Assembly: GCA_017527945.1 (NCBI GenBank)
Contig: JAFXPL010000001.1
Coordinates: 1-16,772 of the forward strand
Origin: Bacteroidales bacterium
GTDB lineage: Bacteria; Bacteroidota; Bacteroidia; Bacteroidales; WCHB1-69
Length of the DNA stretch: 16,772 bases
Reading direction: 5' to 3'
Under the pieces are notes generated by a model. The model was not told where the DNA came from, ran no database searches, and saw only the letters and a list, made by a program, of their open reading frames with translations. Position numbers and translations under genes: made by a program. This document shows positions 1 through 7,431 of the stretch, piece by piece. Within the stretch, counting starts at the first letter, position 1. Each line of letters starts with the position of its first letter.

Positions 1-3
1 AAA

Positions 4-960
4 ATGGACATATCCGTAATAGTACCCCTGCTGAACGAGGCAGAATCGCTGCCGGAATTGGCCGCCTGGATTGAGCGCGTCATGGCAGAAAACAACTTCT
101 CGTATGAAGTCATCATGGTCGATGACGGCTCCACCGACGAGTCGTGGTCGGTGATTCAAGCGCTGCACGCGAAGAACCCGGCCGTCAAGGGCATCAAGTT
201 CCGCCGCAACTACGGCAAATCGGCAGCGCTGAACACCGCTTTTGAAGCCTGCGAGGGCGATGTCGTCATCACCATGGATGCCGACCTGCAGGACAGCCCC
301 GACGAGATTCCCGAACTCTTCCGTATGATCACAGAAGAGGACTACGACCTCGTATCCGGTTGGAAAAAAGTGCGTTACGACTCCAAAATCGCCAAGAACA
401 TTCCGTCGAAGTTCTTCAACTGGACCACCCGGAAAATGTCGGGCATCATGCTCCACGACTTCAACTGCGGACTCAAGGCCTACCGCAAAGATGTGGTCAA
501 GTCCATCGAAGTCTATAGCGAAATGCACCGCTACATCCCCGTCATCGCAAAGTGGGCGGGATTCGGCAAAATCGGCGAGAAGGTCGTCCACCACCAGAAA
601 CGCAAGCACGGGGTCTCCAAATTCGGATGGAACCGCTTCATCAACGGCTACCTCGACCTGCTGACCGTCAGCTTCATGTCGAAGTTCGGCAAAAAGCCCA
701 TGCACTTCTTCGGCACTCTGGGTTCCGCCTCCTTCCTGATCGGCATCGTCATCACTATCGTCTTGATTGTCCAAAAATTCTACCGGATGTCCCATGCTGT
801 GGCCGGATTCCGACAAGTCACCGACCAACCGCTGTTCTACTTGGCCTTGCTCGCCATGGTCTTCGGCTTGATGCTCTTTCTGGCCGGATACCTCGCCGAA
901 CTGGTGGTCCGCAACGGCTCCGACCGCAACAAATACCTGATTTCCGACCGAATCGAATAA
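4..960 (+). CDS. Family 2 glycosyltransferase, polyprenyl-phosphate sugar transferase type, two C-terminal membrane segments
   Basis: The 318-residue protein has a GT-A fold nucleotide-sugar domain: VDDGST at residues 39-44, the metal-binding DADLQ at 92-96, and the acceptor-side QKRKHGVSKF at 198-207. Two hydrophobic segments follow (about 233-257 and 276-300). This is the architecture of DPM1/GtrB/ArnC-type enzymes, which transfer a sugar from a nucleotide donor to a polyprenyl phosphate on the cytoplasmic face of the inner membrane. The sugar cannot be read from sequence. Only three bases precede the start, so its promoter and any upstream operon partner are outside the window. The next gene begins 5 bp after its stop, suggesting cotranscription. 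Family assignment is strong; the specific substrate is unknown. Confidence 0.93.
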   Translation: MDISVIVPLLNEAESLPELAAWIERVMAENNFSYEVIMVDDGSTDESWSVIQALHAKNPAVKGIKFRRNYGKSAALNTAFEACEGDVVITMDADLQDSPDEIPELFRMITEEDYDLVSGWKKVRYDSKIAKNIPSKFFNWTTRKMSGIMLHDFNCGLKAYRKDVVKSIEVYSEMHRYIPVIAKWAGFGKIGEKVVHHQKRKHGVSKFGWNRFINGYLDLLTVSFMSKFGKKPMHFFGTLGSASFLIGIVITIVLIVQKFYRMSHAVAGFRQVTDQPLFYLALLAMVFGLMLFLAGYLAELVVRNGSDRNKYLISDRIE

Positions 961-965
961 CGGAC

Positions 966-1706
966 ATGACCCGTATTATAATCCATGAAATATCCCTGAT
1001 GCTTGCAACACTGATGACGGTAGTCTCTTTGCAAGCTCAGGAGTTTCGCGACTGCGGCATTTTGAACGACATCGACGGGAACACCTACAAAACCGTCCTG
1101 TTAGGCGATGAATGTTGGATGCGGGAAAACCTACGCACCACACGCTATGCCAATGGCCGCGAAATCAAGCCGACACCACAATATCCCGACAACAACCCAC
1201 TGAATGTTTCGGAATACGGACTCCTATACAACTGGTACTCAGTGCTTAACGGATCTGAGCCTACCGAAGAAACCGACGGCCGCGTACAAGGCCCTTGCCC
1301 AGACGGTTGGCACGTGCCCGCCAACTTCGAATGGATGGGGCTGGAGGATTACGTGGGCTACAAGGACGAATACCGATGCGGTACGGATGTCAACAACGTG
1401 GCCAAATCTATGGCGACCTCCAACGGTTGGCAATTCGACTTCCTGACGCAAGGAGCCGCTTGCTGCATCATCGAAAATACCGCAACAAACAATAGCACAG
1501 GATTTTCCGTACTTCCAGCAGGCAGCATTTGGAATGGTCAAACCGAAGGATTCGGCACAGACACTGGCTTTTGGACATGCTCGGATGGCAGTCCCGACAC
1601 CTCGCCAATCCACCGCTTCTATTACACTAATGCCACGGTGGAAATCAATTGCACACCGAAAGAAGCTTTCTATTCGGTACGCTGTGTCAAAAACAAAAAC
1701 AGCTAA
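966..1706 (+). CDS. Secreted FISUMP-domain protein
   Basis: The 246-residue product starts at the ATG just after the glycosyltransferase stop. A longer frame upstream only shadows that gene. An N-terminal hydrophobic stretch ending in SLQAQ looks like a signal peptide. The rest fits the FISUMP domain (Fibrobacter succinogenes major paralogous domain): DIDGNTYKTV, CWMRENLRTTRYANG, YGLLYNWYSV, GPCPDGWHVP, NSTGFSVLPAG, FWTCSD and the terminal SVRCVKN. These domains are common in secreted or surface proteins of Bacteroidota and Fibrobacteres, and their biochemical role is not established. No T9SS sorting domain follows. The stop codon overlaps the convergent Plug gene by 4 bp. No separate promoter is visible. 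Confidence 0.88.
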   Translation: MTRIIIHEISLMLATLMTVVSLQAQEFRDCGILNDIDGNTYKTVLLGDECWMRENLRTTRYANGREIKPTPQYPDNNPLNVSEYGLLYNWYSVLNGSEPTEETDGRVQGPCPDGWHVPANFEWMGLEDYVGYKDEYRCGTDVNNVAKSMATSNGWQFDFLTQGAACCIIENTATNNSTGFSVLPAGSIWNGQTEGFGTDTGFWTCSDGSPDTSPIHRFYYTNATVEINCTPKEAFYSVRCVKNKNS

Positions 1707-2980
1707 CGACCAACAATGGAACAAGCATGATAGCCTATAAGACGGTCGTATGAAGTCCCTTCCTCCTGGTAATATACATAAATATAGTATATATTGTTAG
1801 TTTCGTAATGCGACCCTTCCACATACGTGGCGTCAATCATCTTGTTCGTACCCGACGGGACAAAGACGTATTGGTAATTGTACGCTCCCTGCTTCAGCAA
1901 CAACATCGTCTCCCAGAAGTCGAATTCCTTGTTATAACGCAACTTGGCATCGTCTTGTAACTGCCAGTCTGTCAGCTCCCCAAACACATAAACGTCACCA
2001 TCAGTGAATGGGAAACTGCTTTTCAGTGTGAAATGGGTAAACACATAATCTTCTGAATAATCGTTATTTAGGTCACGATTTCGGTAATAGCAACGACCGT
2101 TGATGTTGCCACGGCTTTCATACGCAGCGTACGGCCGCGCCTCGTCCTGCAGCACATAAGCATGCGTATGTCGGTTGTCAAAGGAAATCCCCACAATATG
2201 GTCGGCATTGGAACGAAGCGTGGAGATGTCAAACGTATGAAACTCGGCACCGCCCGGAAAAGAGTTCCGACCATCGATAAAATCAAAGTGCAGCTCGCCA
2301 CCGACGCCTGAACGATACACCAGACCATACTTGGCATTATCCCACCGCCCGTTTTGCTGTATCGTGGCCCGGACGGTCTGCTGCGGATTGCGGATGTTAT
2401 AACTGCCCGTAAACACCGTGAAATCAACATCCTGATGCGTAAAACGGTTGTTCACATCAATGGCGGAATGTACATCGCAGACAATTTTTGCCGGCACCGG
2501 CTCCACCACCATAAAACGACGCGTCAAAATAGGATGTTCAGGGTCATCATCATATACAAATAAAATATAATTCCCTGATTTAGAAAAAGATATATTCTCA
2601 TTTGGAAAATCAGCCTGATAGTGCATATACGGTTCGATGGTGTTGAACGAGTGGTCATACCGGGTGATACCCTCCTCCATGAAGCCTTCAATGTATTCAA
2701 TCGGATTCAACTGCGAAAGCTGCCAATCGTGAGTGCAGTGAATGAAGGTGTATTTCAAATGCCTGACTTCAAGATTCAAGTCGTCAAAGGCGAGATGGAA
2801 GGTTGTTTCGCCCAAAGTGCCCACAGGCTCCGACAGCTGATCATCTCCAGACAAGAGCTGCACACTCGCGATACCGTCTGTATAAACAGCATTATCTAAC
2901 TGAATATCATATTGTTGCGCATTGACAGCAAAGCATCCGAACAATATAAAAACTGAAATCAATCTCACTCGTTTTCTCAT
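1703..2980 (-). CDS. Type IX secretion system Plug protein (DUF5103)
   Basis: This 425-residue protein opens with a clear signal peptide (basic RKRVR, hydrophobic core, cleavage near VNAQ). It carries the DUF5103 pattern: an early 'SVQLL' strand, LAFDDL, a Y-x-F-IHCTHDWQLS segment, EGFMEEGITRYDHSFNT and a C-terminal half with WETMLLLKQGAYNYQYVF. In Flavobacterium johnsoniae the DUF5103 Plug protein closes the periplasmic side of the SprA translocon of T9SS. The start at 2980 was chosen because it gives a typical signal peptide and lies about 20 bases after the predicted transcript start. An ATG at 2989 (3 residues longer) is possible. The open frame extends further upstream only through its own promoter. 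It converges on the FISUMP gene and diverges from the sigma factor gene. Confidence 0.87.
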   Translation of the reverse strand: MRKRVRLISVFILFGCFAVNAQQYDIQLDNAVYTDGIASVQLLSGDDQLSEPVGTLGETTFHLAFDDLNLEVRHLKYTFIHCTHDWQLSQLNPIEYIEGFMEEGITRYDHSFNTIEPYMHYQADFPNENISFSKSGNYILFVYDDDPEHPILTRRFMVVEPVPAKIVCDVHSAIDVNNRFTHQDVDFTVFTGSYNIRNPQQTVRATIQQNGRWDNAKYGLVYRSGVGGELHFDFIDGRNSFPGGAEFHTFDISTLRSNADHIVGISFDNRHTHAYVLQDEARPYAAYESRGNINGRCYYRNRDLNNDYSEDYVFTHFTLKSSFPFTDGDVYVFGELTDWQLQDDAKLRYNKEFDFWETMLLLKQGAYNYQYVFVPSGTNKMIDATYVEGSHYETNNIYYIYVYYQEEGTSYDRLIGYHACSIVGR

Positions 2981-3003
2981 AGCAACCATACTTAAAACAA
3001 CGG

Positions 3004-3034
3004 CAAAGATACTTTTTTCAATAATACCTTGAAA
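3004..3034 (-). promoter_or_regulatory. Predicted Bacteroidota promoter of the Plug gene
   Basis: On the minus strand, TATCTTTG (3004-3011) matches the -7 consensus TAnnTTTG. TTTC (3031-3034) sits exactly 19 bases upstream, the expected spacing for the TTTG -33 element, with one mismatch. Transcription would begin near 2999, leaving a leader of about 20 bases before the ATG at 2980. Confidence 0.75.
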
Positions 3035-3072
3035 AAAAATTTCGATTGTGCGACATGTATCAAAAAAAAACG

Positions 3073-3080
3073 TATTTTTG
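3073..3080 (+). promoter_or_regulatory. Possible -7 box for the ECF sigma gene
   Basis: TATTTTTG fits TAnnTTTG and lies 120 bases upstream of the sigma start. No TTTG is present at 19-base spacing. The nearest partial match, ATTG at 3045-3048, is about 24 bases away. The divergent region between the two starts is short and A/T rich, so chance matches are likely. Confidence 0.4.
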
Positions 3081-3200
3081 CCGTTCAAATTTATTACAAG
3101 AATAAAAGGCATTTTTCAATTTTAAACCAAAAAGGAGACCGGCTATCGAAAAAACATCTACCTTCTGAATTTATTAACCCATTAAAGAAAGGAGCGTATC

Positions 3201-3782
3201 ATGAATTGGAATGCCTTGAGTGATAACGAATTGATAGCACGTTATCAAGCAGGAGAAGAACATGCTTTGAAAACCATCATCCTTCGTTACGAACGTCGGT
3301 TGTTTTCCTATTTGATGGTGTCCGTAAAGAACAAGGAACTGGCGGAAGACATCTTCCAGGACACCTTCATAAAAGTCATAAACACCATTCGTTCAGGGAA
3401 TTACCAAGAAGAAGGAAAATTTTTCCAATGGATAATGCGCATCGCGAACAACCTGAAGATCGACTATTACAGACGTTTGCAGCGAATGCCCACGGTCGAT
3501 GGCGGCGAGGAGTTTGACATCTTCACGATTATCGGCTCAAAGGATGAGTCCGTGGAGGAGAAAATGATCCGCGAGCAGACATACGCGGACCTGAACCACT
3601 ATGTCGAGTACTTGCCCGAGGAGCAGAAGGAGGTCTTGAAAATGCGCATCTACAGCGACTACAGCTTCAAGGAAATCGCCGAGATGACCAACGTCAGCAT
3701 CAACACCGCTCTCGGCAGGATGCGCTATGCCCTCATCAACCTGCGCAAAATCATGTCGAAACACCACGTGGTTTTAGAGTAA
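3201..3782 (+). CDS. ECF-type sigma-70 family RNA polymerase sigma factor
   Basis: The 193-residue protein has the two domains of an extracytoplasmic-function sigma factor. Region 2 spans about 20-95 and includes LAEDIFQDTFIKVI and WIMRIANNLKIDYYRR. Region 4 spans about 125-183 with the helix-turn-helix YSFKEIAEMTNVSINTALGR. The start is supported by a strong AAAGGAG 6 bases upstream, unusual in this window, where most genes have A/T-rich leaders. No anti-sigma factor or carbohydrate-sensing FecR gene is adjacent. The neighbour on the divergent strand is a T9SS component. In Porphyromonas gingivalis an ECF factor (SigP) helps control T9SS genes, so a link is conceivable but not shown here. 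A hairpin follows 6 bases after the stop. Confidence 0.92.
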   Translation: MNWNALSDNELIARYQAGEEHALKTIILRYERRLFSYLMVSVKNKELAEDIFQDTFIKVINTIRSGNYQEEGKFFQWIMRIANNLKIDYYRRLQRMPTVDGGEEFDIFTIIGSKDESVEEKMIREQTYADLNHYVEYLPEEQKEVLKMRIYSDYSFKEIAEMTNVSINTALGRMRYALINLRKIMSKHHVVLE

Positions 3783-3788
3783 CCCCCG

Positions 3789-3814
3789 TTCGGTTTTTGC
3801 AGCCAAAACCCGAA
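3789..3814 (+). terminator. Hairpin after the sigma gene, possible 3' end element
   Basis: TTCGGTTTTTG (3789-3799) and CAAAACCCGAA (3804-3814) pair at 10 of 11 positions around a CAGC loop. It begins 6 bases after the sigma stop. No run of T follows, so a classical intrinsic terminator is not clear. It may protect the transcript end. Confidence 0.45.
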
Positions 3815-3839
3815 AACCTGCGAAATCCGAGTCCAAAAA

Positions 3840-3865
3840 TTAACTAATCGAAGTCGATTTGTTAA
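3840..3865. promoter_or_regulatory. 26-bp near-perfect dyad, operator-like
   Basis: TTAACTAATCGA (3840-3851) and TCGATTTGTTAA (3854-3865) are inverted copies with 11 of 12 positions matching and a 2-bp centre. The two-base centre and A/T-rich arms suit a dimeric DNA-binding protein better than an RNA hairpin. It lies about 55 bp upstream of the promoter for the 4198 gene. The protein that binds it, if any, is unknown. The flanking sequence 3866-3917 shows nothing else recognisable. Confidence 0.5.
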
Positions 3866-3917
3866 CGCATTCTTTCTAACTACTTCTATTTCAGCGAAAA
3901 AAAAATTTTCAAAAAAC

Positions 3918-3949
3918 CTTGACAAACGCTTTTCGATGTTGTATCTTTG
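3918..3949 (+). promoter_or_regulatory. Predicted strong promoter of the 4198 gene
   Basis: TATCTTTG (3942-3949) matches the Bacteroidota -7 box. CTTGACA begins at 3918, with its TTG core about 20 bases upstream, resembling both the TTTG -33 element and a classical TTGACA. Transcription would begin near 3955, giving a leader of roughly 240 bases. Confidence 0.75.
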
Positions 3950-3991
3950 TCGTGTTCAAAAAAGGGTTGGCGCCCCTCGGACGAACACGAC
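3949..3991. promoter_or_regulatory. Inverted repeat spanning the predicted transcript start
   Basis: GTCGTGTTC (3949-3957) and GAACACGAC (3983-3991) are a perfect 9-bp inverted pair, centres 34 bp apart, about three helical turns. Because the predicted transcript start falls inside the left arm, the pair may act as a two-site operator in DNA rather than as an RNA stem. Between them, GGG (3964-3966) can pair with CCC (3973-3975). Confidence 0.45.
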
Positions 3992-4091
3992 TGTGAAGAC
4001 AGAACAAAAAACTGTGGAAACAGAGACAAGACAAAACCTGATAACCTAAAACAAGAAAATCCGCCACCACAAAACAAAAAACTCAACCGCG

Positions 4092-4106
4092 CCTCGTCAG
4101 ACGAGG
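4092..4106 (+). promoter_or_regulatory. Leader hairpin upstream of the 4198 gene
   Basis: CCTCGTC and GACGAGG are perfect 7-bp inverted arms around a single A. In RNA the stem would be 5 bp with a 5-base loop. It sits in the long leader about 90 bases before the start codon. A second possible long-range pairing in this leader joins GCCCCTC (3972-3978) to GAGGGGC (4145-4151). No known riboswitch class was recognised. Confidence 0.4.
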
Positions 4107-4197
4107 AATGGTTGACGAGAACAGGAAACTGAGCTCCGGCGAAAGAGGGGCAAACCACCAAACAAATTAAACATCAAAACTTAAAAACAAAAAAACT

Positions 4198-4761
4198 ATG
4201 AAAAAAATCTTCTTATTTATCGGATTAACTGTCATGACTTTCGGCGCCTTCGCCGAGAAAGTCCCTTCTGTCATCGTGAACAAAGGCAACGGCGGCTGGA
4301 CAGCCTTGCTGAACCTGTACAACTATGTCACCTTCACCCCCGCCGAACTGAGTGCCTCGGGTGTAGGACAACTGGATTGCACAGGAAGCGGCTTTACCGC
4401 ATGCCGCGTGTCAAACTGCGTCAGCCTGCCTGTGAACAACGGCAACGCTGTAATAAACATCACGGATGCAGGTAAACTTGCTTCTTTCCAACTCGCCATC
4501 AATGAAGTGATTGAAAAGTTCGAGAAAGCGCAAGCTCAGGCACAGGCGCAACAGCAGAGCGGAAGCGGCATCAAAGCGGGAGCTATTCCGTCCACGTACA
4601 CCAAAACGCTTGCTTTTTCCAGCAACTCCAACCATTATGGCAAGAGCAAGCAAGAGTCATACGTGGTCCGCGGCGTCGTCACGGCAAACAGCGGAAACAA
4701 CTCCACCATGAAGATTTACATCGAAAAGGTGGACGTTTTCTCTCTTGCCAGCAGTAATTAA
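4198..4761 (+). CDS. Unrecognised small secreted protein
   Basis: I do not recognise this 187-residue protein. Residues 1-19 form a textbook signal peptide (MKKIFLFIGL..., cleavage after AFA), so the mature chain should reach the periplasm or beyond. The mature part has a first region with three cysteines (61, 69, 74), a helical stretch of about 92-119 ending in the low-complexity AQAQAQAQQQ, a Ser/Gly-rich break and a beta-rich end (ESYVVRGVV, MKIYIEKVDVF). No lipobox, membrane anchor or T9SS sorting domain is seen. The strong promoter and structured 240-base leader suggest high or regulated expression. The next gene starts 27 bases after its stop, so they are probably cotranscribed. Confidence 0.8.
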   Translation: MKKIFLFIGLTVMTFGAFAEKVPSVIVNKGNGGWTALLNLYNYVTFTPAELSASGVGQLDCTGSGFTACRVSNCVSLPVNNGNAVINITDAGKLASFQLAINEVIEKFEKAQAQAQAQQQSGSGIKAGAIPSTYTKTLAFSSNSNHYGKSKQESYVVRGVVTANSGNNSTMKIYIEKVDVFSLASSN

Positions 4762-4788
4762 TCCCACCTCTAATGTAAGCCTGATCCT

Positions 4789-6453
4789 ATGAAAACACGC
4801 ATAATCATCGTTTTAAGCGCCCTTTGGATATCCTTTAGCGCAACAGCGCAAGAATGGGTCGGAAAGCTATTCTCATTGGACACCATCGTGGAGTTCAAGA
4901 GCGAATTCAAACTGAAGAACCCAAACATGGTTAAATGCAGAATGGACGGAAGCACCTTCTACTTCGTTGAGCAACAGGGTTTCCAAGTCAAGGAGAACCA
5001 CTACCAAGCGGTTATCCATACGCTTTCAACAGACGATTATGAGCAACATGAAATCACACTTCCACTTCCTGAAGACAGACACAATAAAGAACGTCACGCC
5101 CAAAATCTGTGGATCTATGATTTCTGTTTGAACGGGGACTATCTGTTGTTGACCACACAAGACGAACTAATACTGTACAAACGAAACCATAACCAAAACT
5201 ACCTTGTGGTGTCAACCATTCAGCACCCCAACCTGTTCATGGGTTATCTTTACAAGAACAAACTGAACTTCTTCGAGGAAGACCATGACCGGGGATTCAA
5301 GTGGTTTCAGCAGGATCTTGGCAGCGATTCGGCGACACTGGTGCGGGAACTGCCTTACGAAGCGCCCCACATTGTGCAAATCCAGCCTAATCGTTACATT
5401 TTCCACAACCAAAATTCCGTTTTCTTCCTAAGCACGCGATATCCCCGCATGGAGGTTTACGACCTGGACGGGAAACCTACGGACACCATTCGCTTCGACC
5501 TGCCCCTGTGGAAGGCATTTGACGACGAATACATCCAAAAGACCCTGTCCTTCCCCTACGGGATAGAACGAATCTACGCCGTCAAAGACAATTTGAACGA
5601 CTATTCGTACCCAAAGGTCGCCATACCTCTGCGCGGGGACATCCTGCTACTCTACACGCAATTCGACACACTTACCGGGAAATCGGCGCTGCACTACGCA
5701 CTCCGCAAAGAAAACGGGACAACATCCCTGCATCCAAGGAACAACCATGAAGACAGCGTTTACTCCGCAGCCCGATTCCCATTTACACTTTTCCAAGGCG
5801 GACTCGACAAGGGAAGTGCCTCAGGCGACAACCTGTTGGTCCAACTCACCTACAAAACGGACATTCCATGGCAAAACAAACGGCATTCAGACTATTTCAA
5901 CGAAATCAACCAATATTTCGCAACGAATGAACCTGTGATGGCTTATAAAGTCATGCGGTTCAAGACAAAAGAAGAACGTCCTTCAGTGACGCTGCACGCA
6001 ACGGATGGACAAACCGTCCAACTGGACGACCTGCCCTCCGAAAAGAGCTTGCTTGTGCTACATTCAGGCCTTGAATGCTCCGGATGCACAAAAGCCATTC
6101 ATGAACTGATGAACCAGACGGAAATGGCCGACATCCATATCGGACAAGTCTATTCGCAACCCATCAACGGACTGCAAGCGCATGAACTGCGAAACAATTT
6201 GCGACAATTTCTGGAAAAGCCGTTCACAGTTTACTATAACACCTCAAATCAATTCAACGACTTCTCCCCTATAATACCTCTAAATGAATCCGATTTCCCT
6301 TGTATTGTGCTGTTCCAACGGGACGGGAAGTTCCAACTGTTTCGCAGTTCAGACCTTTTCACGCCAGTCAACAGCCTGACAGAGTTCCGGCCCGAATTCC
6401 TCGAACGGTGGCAAACTTTCACGACTCCCGAAAGACCTTCATCGACAGACTGA
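4789..6453 (+). CDS. Periplasmic beta-propeller-like protein with C-terminal thioredoxin-like domain
   Basis: This 554-residue protein has a signal peptide (cleavage near ATAQ, residue 21). Residues about 22-395 are beta-rich, with repeated strand-turn patterns such as FCLNGDYLLLTTQDELILYKR, RYPRMEVYDLDGKPTDTI and IPLRGDILLLYTQFD, resembling the 6-bladed propeller proteins of Bacteroidales. From about 395 a thioredoxin-like fold seems to follow, with LLVLHSGLECSGCTKAIHEL carrying C430-x2-C433 and later FPCIVLFQRDGKFQLF. The CSGC pair could be redox active or bind metal. The family was not identified, and the propeller call rests on strand pattern alone. It follows the unknown secreted protein by 27 bases and likely shares its promoter. 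Confidence 0.75.
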   Translation: MKTRIIIVLSALWISFSATAQEWVGKLFSLDTIVEFKSEFKLKNPNMVKCRMDGSTFYFVEQQGFQVKENHYQAVIHTLSTDDYEQHEITLPLPEDRHNKERHAQNLWIYDFCLNGDYLLLTTQDELILYKRNHNQNYLVVSTIQHPNLFMGYLYKNKLNFFEEDHDRGFKWFQQDLGSDSATLVRELPYEAPHIVQIQPNRYIFHNQNSVFFLSTRYPRMEVYDLDGKPTDTIRFDLPLWKAFDDEYIQKTLSFPYGIERIYAVKDNLNDYSYPKVAIPLRGDILLLYTQFDTLTGKSALHYALRKENGTTSLHPRNNHEDSVYSAARFPFTLFQGGLDKGSASGDNLLVQLTYKTDIPWQNKRHSDYFNEINQYFATNEPVMAYKVMRFKTKEERPSVTLHATDGQTVQLDDLPSEKSLLVLHSGLECSGCTKAIHELMNQTEMADIHIGQVYSQPINGLQAHELRNNLRQFLEKPFTVYYNTSNQFNDFSPIIPLNESDFPCIVLFQRDGKFQLFRSSDLFTPVNSLTEFRPEFLERWQTFTTPERPSSTD

Positions 6454-6461
6454 AAAAATTG

Positions 6462-6469
6462 TACCTTTG
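6462..6469 (+). promoter_or_regulatory. Possible -7 box for the DUF58 gene
   Basis: TACCTTTG fits TAnnTTTG and begins 8 bases after the stop of the preceding gene. Transcription would start about 14 bases before the DUF58 ATG. No TTTG occurs at the expected -33 distance, so the call rests on one box and on position. Confidence 0.5.
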
Positions 6470-6488
6470 CGCCTCAAAAATATCGGCT

Positions 6489-7424
6489 ATGGCATATACA
6501 ATCGATTTGACAAAAATCACCCAGTTCGACCACGTGGAGTTTGTGGCAAAACAGGTTGTGGAAGGATTCATCACCGGCATACACAAGAGCCCCATGCACG
6601 GCTTTTCTGTGGAGTTTGCCGAACACCGGCCCTACAACACCGGCGAGCCCATCCGACATATCGACTGGAAACTTTATGCCCGGACAGACAAGCTTTTCGT
6701 CAAACAATATGAGGAAGAGACAAACCTTCGCTGCCATCTGGTCATTGACAACTCCTCGTCCATGTACTTCCCGAAACGGCAGAAATACACCCTCGCACAA
6801 CCGAACAAAATCTTCTTCGCGGTCTATGCGGCAGCAGTATTGATGCAAGTCTTCAAAAGCCAACGCGACGCTGTGGGGCTGAGCCTGTTTTCCGACAAGT
6901 TGGAGCTGCATACCCGAGCCCGAGGAGGAGATGCCCATCACAAAATGATCTACCGCGAGCTGGAAAAAGTGTTGCAACCCATCGGTGATGACATCCAACG
7001 GCAATCCATGGTCACTGACACCCTGCACCAGATAGCCGAACAAATTCACCGCCGCTCCTTAGTCATCATCTTCAGCGACATGCTGGAAACCAGCAGCAAC
7101 CTCGACGAACTGCTCCTCGCCTTGGGGCACCTGCGCCACAACAAACACGAAGTCGTCCTCTTCCACACCTTCGACAAACAACTTGAGTACGACTTCGCCT
7201 TCGAGAACCGGCTCTACCGCTTTGTTGATATGGAAACCGGCAACGAAGTGAAAGTCCACGCCAATAACATCCGTGAATACTACCAGCAAACTGTCCGCGA
7301 CTATTTCCAGGAAATCAAAGTAAAATGCGGACAATACCAGATTGACGTAATTCCTGCCGACATAACGCAGGGATTTGAACAGATTCTTCTGCCCTACCTC
7401 TTGAAACGATCCCAAATGTATTAA
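6489..7424 (+). CDS. DUF58 (von Willebrand A-like) protein
   Basis: The product is 311 residues from the ATG at 6489. The upstream 63 in-frame codons lie inside the previous gene and the promoter. It starts with the DUF58 segment GFSVEFAEHRPYNTGEPIRHIDWKLYART (39-66), then a von Willebrand A-like fold with the metal site DNSSS (D87, S89, S91) and a later IIFSDM. DUF58 proteins often sit in MoxR ATPase/Bat operons tied to envelope stress or to assembly of metalloenzymes. Here no moxR or bat gene is nearby, which leaves its role open. radC starts 7 bases after its stop and may be cotranscribed. Confidence 0.9.
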   Translation: MAYTIDLTKITQFDHVEFVAKQVVEGFITGIHKSPMHGFSVEFAEHRPYNTGEPIRHIDWKLYARTDKLFVKQYEEETNLRCHLVIDNSSSMYFPKRQKYTLAQPNKIFFAVYAAAVLMQVFKSQRDAVGLSLFSDKLELHTRARGGDAHHKMIYRELEKVLQPIGDDIQRQSMVTDTLHQIAEQIHRRSLVIIFSDMLETSSNLDELLLALGHLRHNKHEVVLFHTFDKQLEYDFAFENRLYRFVDMETGNEVKVHANNIREYYQQTVRDYFQEIKVKCGQYQIDVIPADITQGFEQILLPYLLKRSQMY

Positions 7425-7431
7425 CCAAACC

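Noticed and set aside
552..965. Extension of the FISUMP protein into the glycosyltransferase gene
   Set aside because: The extended residues are Arg/Pro/His-rich out-of-frame translation of the glycosyltransferase, and the signal peptide begins at 966.
1239..1724. Open frame antisense to the FISUMP gene
   Set aside because: It has no recognisable domain, and the sense frame has strong family motifs over the same bases.
2981..3112. N-terminal extension of the Plug protein
   Set aside because: It would run through the predicted promoter and bury the signal peptide inside the chain.
3947..4132. 61-codon open frame in the leader of the 4198 gene
   Set aside because: It starts with TTG inside the promoter box, is rich in Lys, Asn and Pro with no domain pattern, and overlaps the dyad structures. 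A non-coding leader explains it better.
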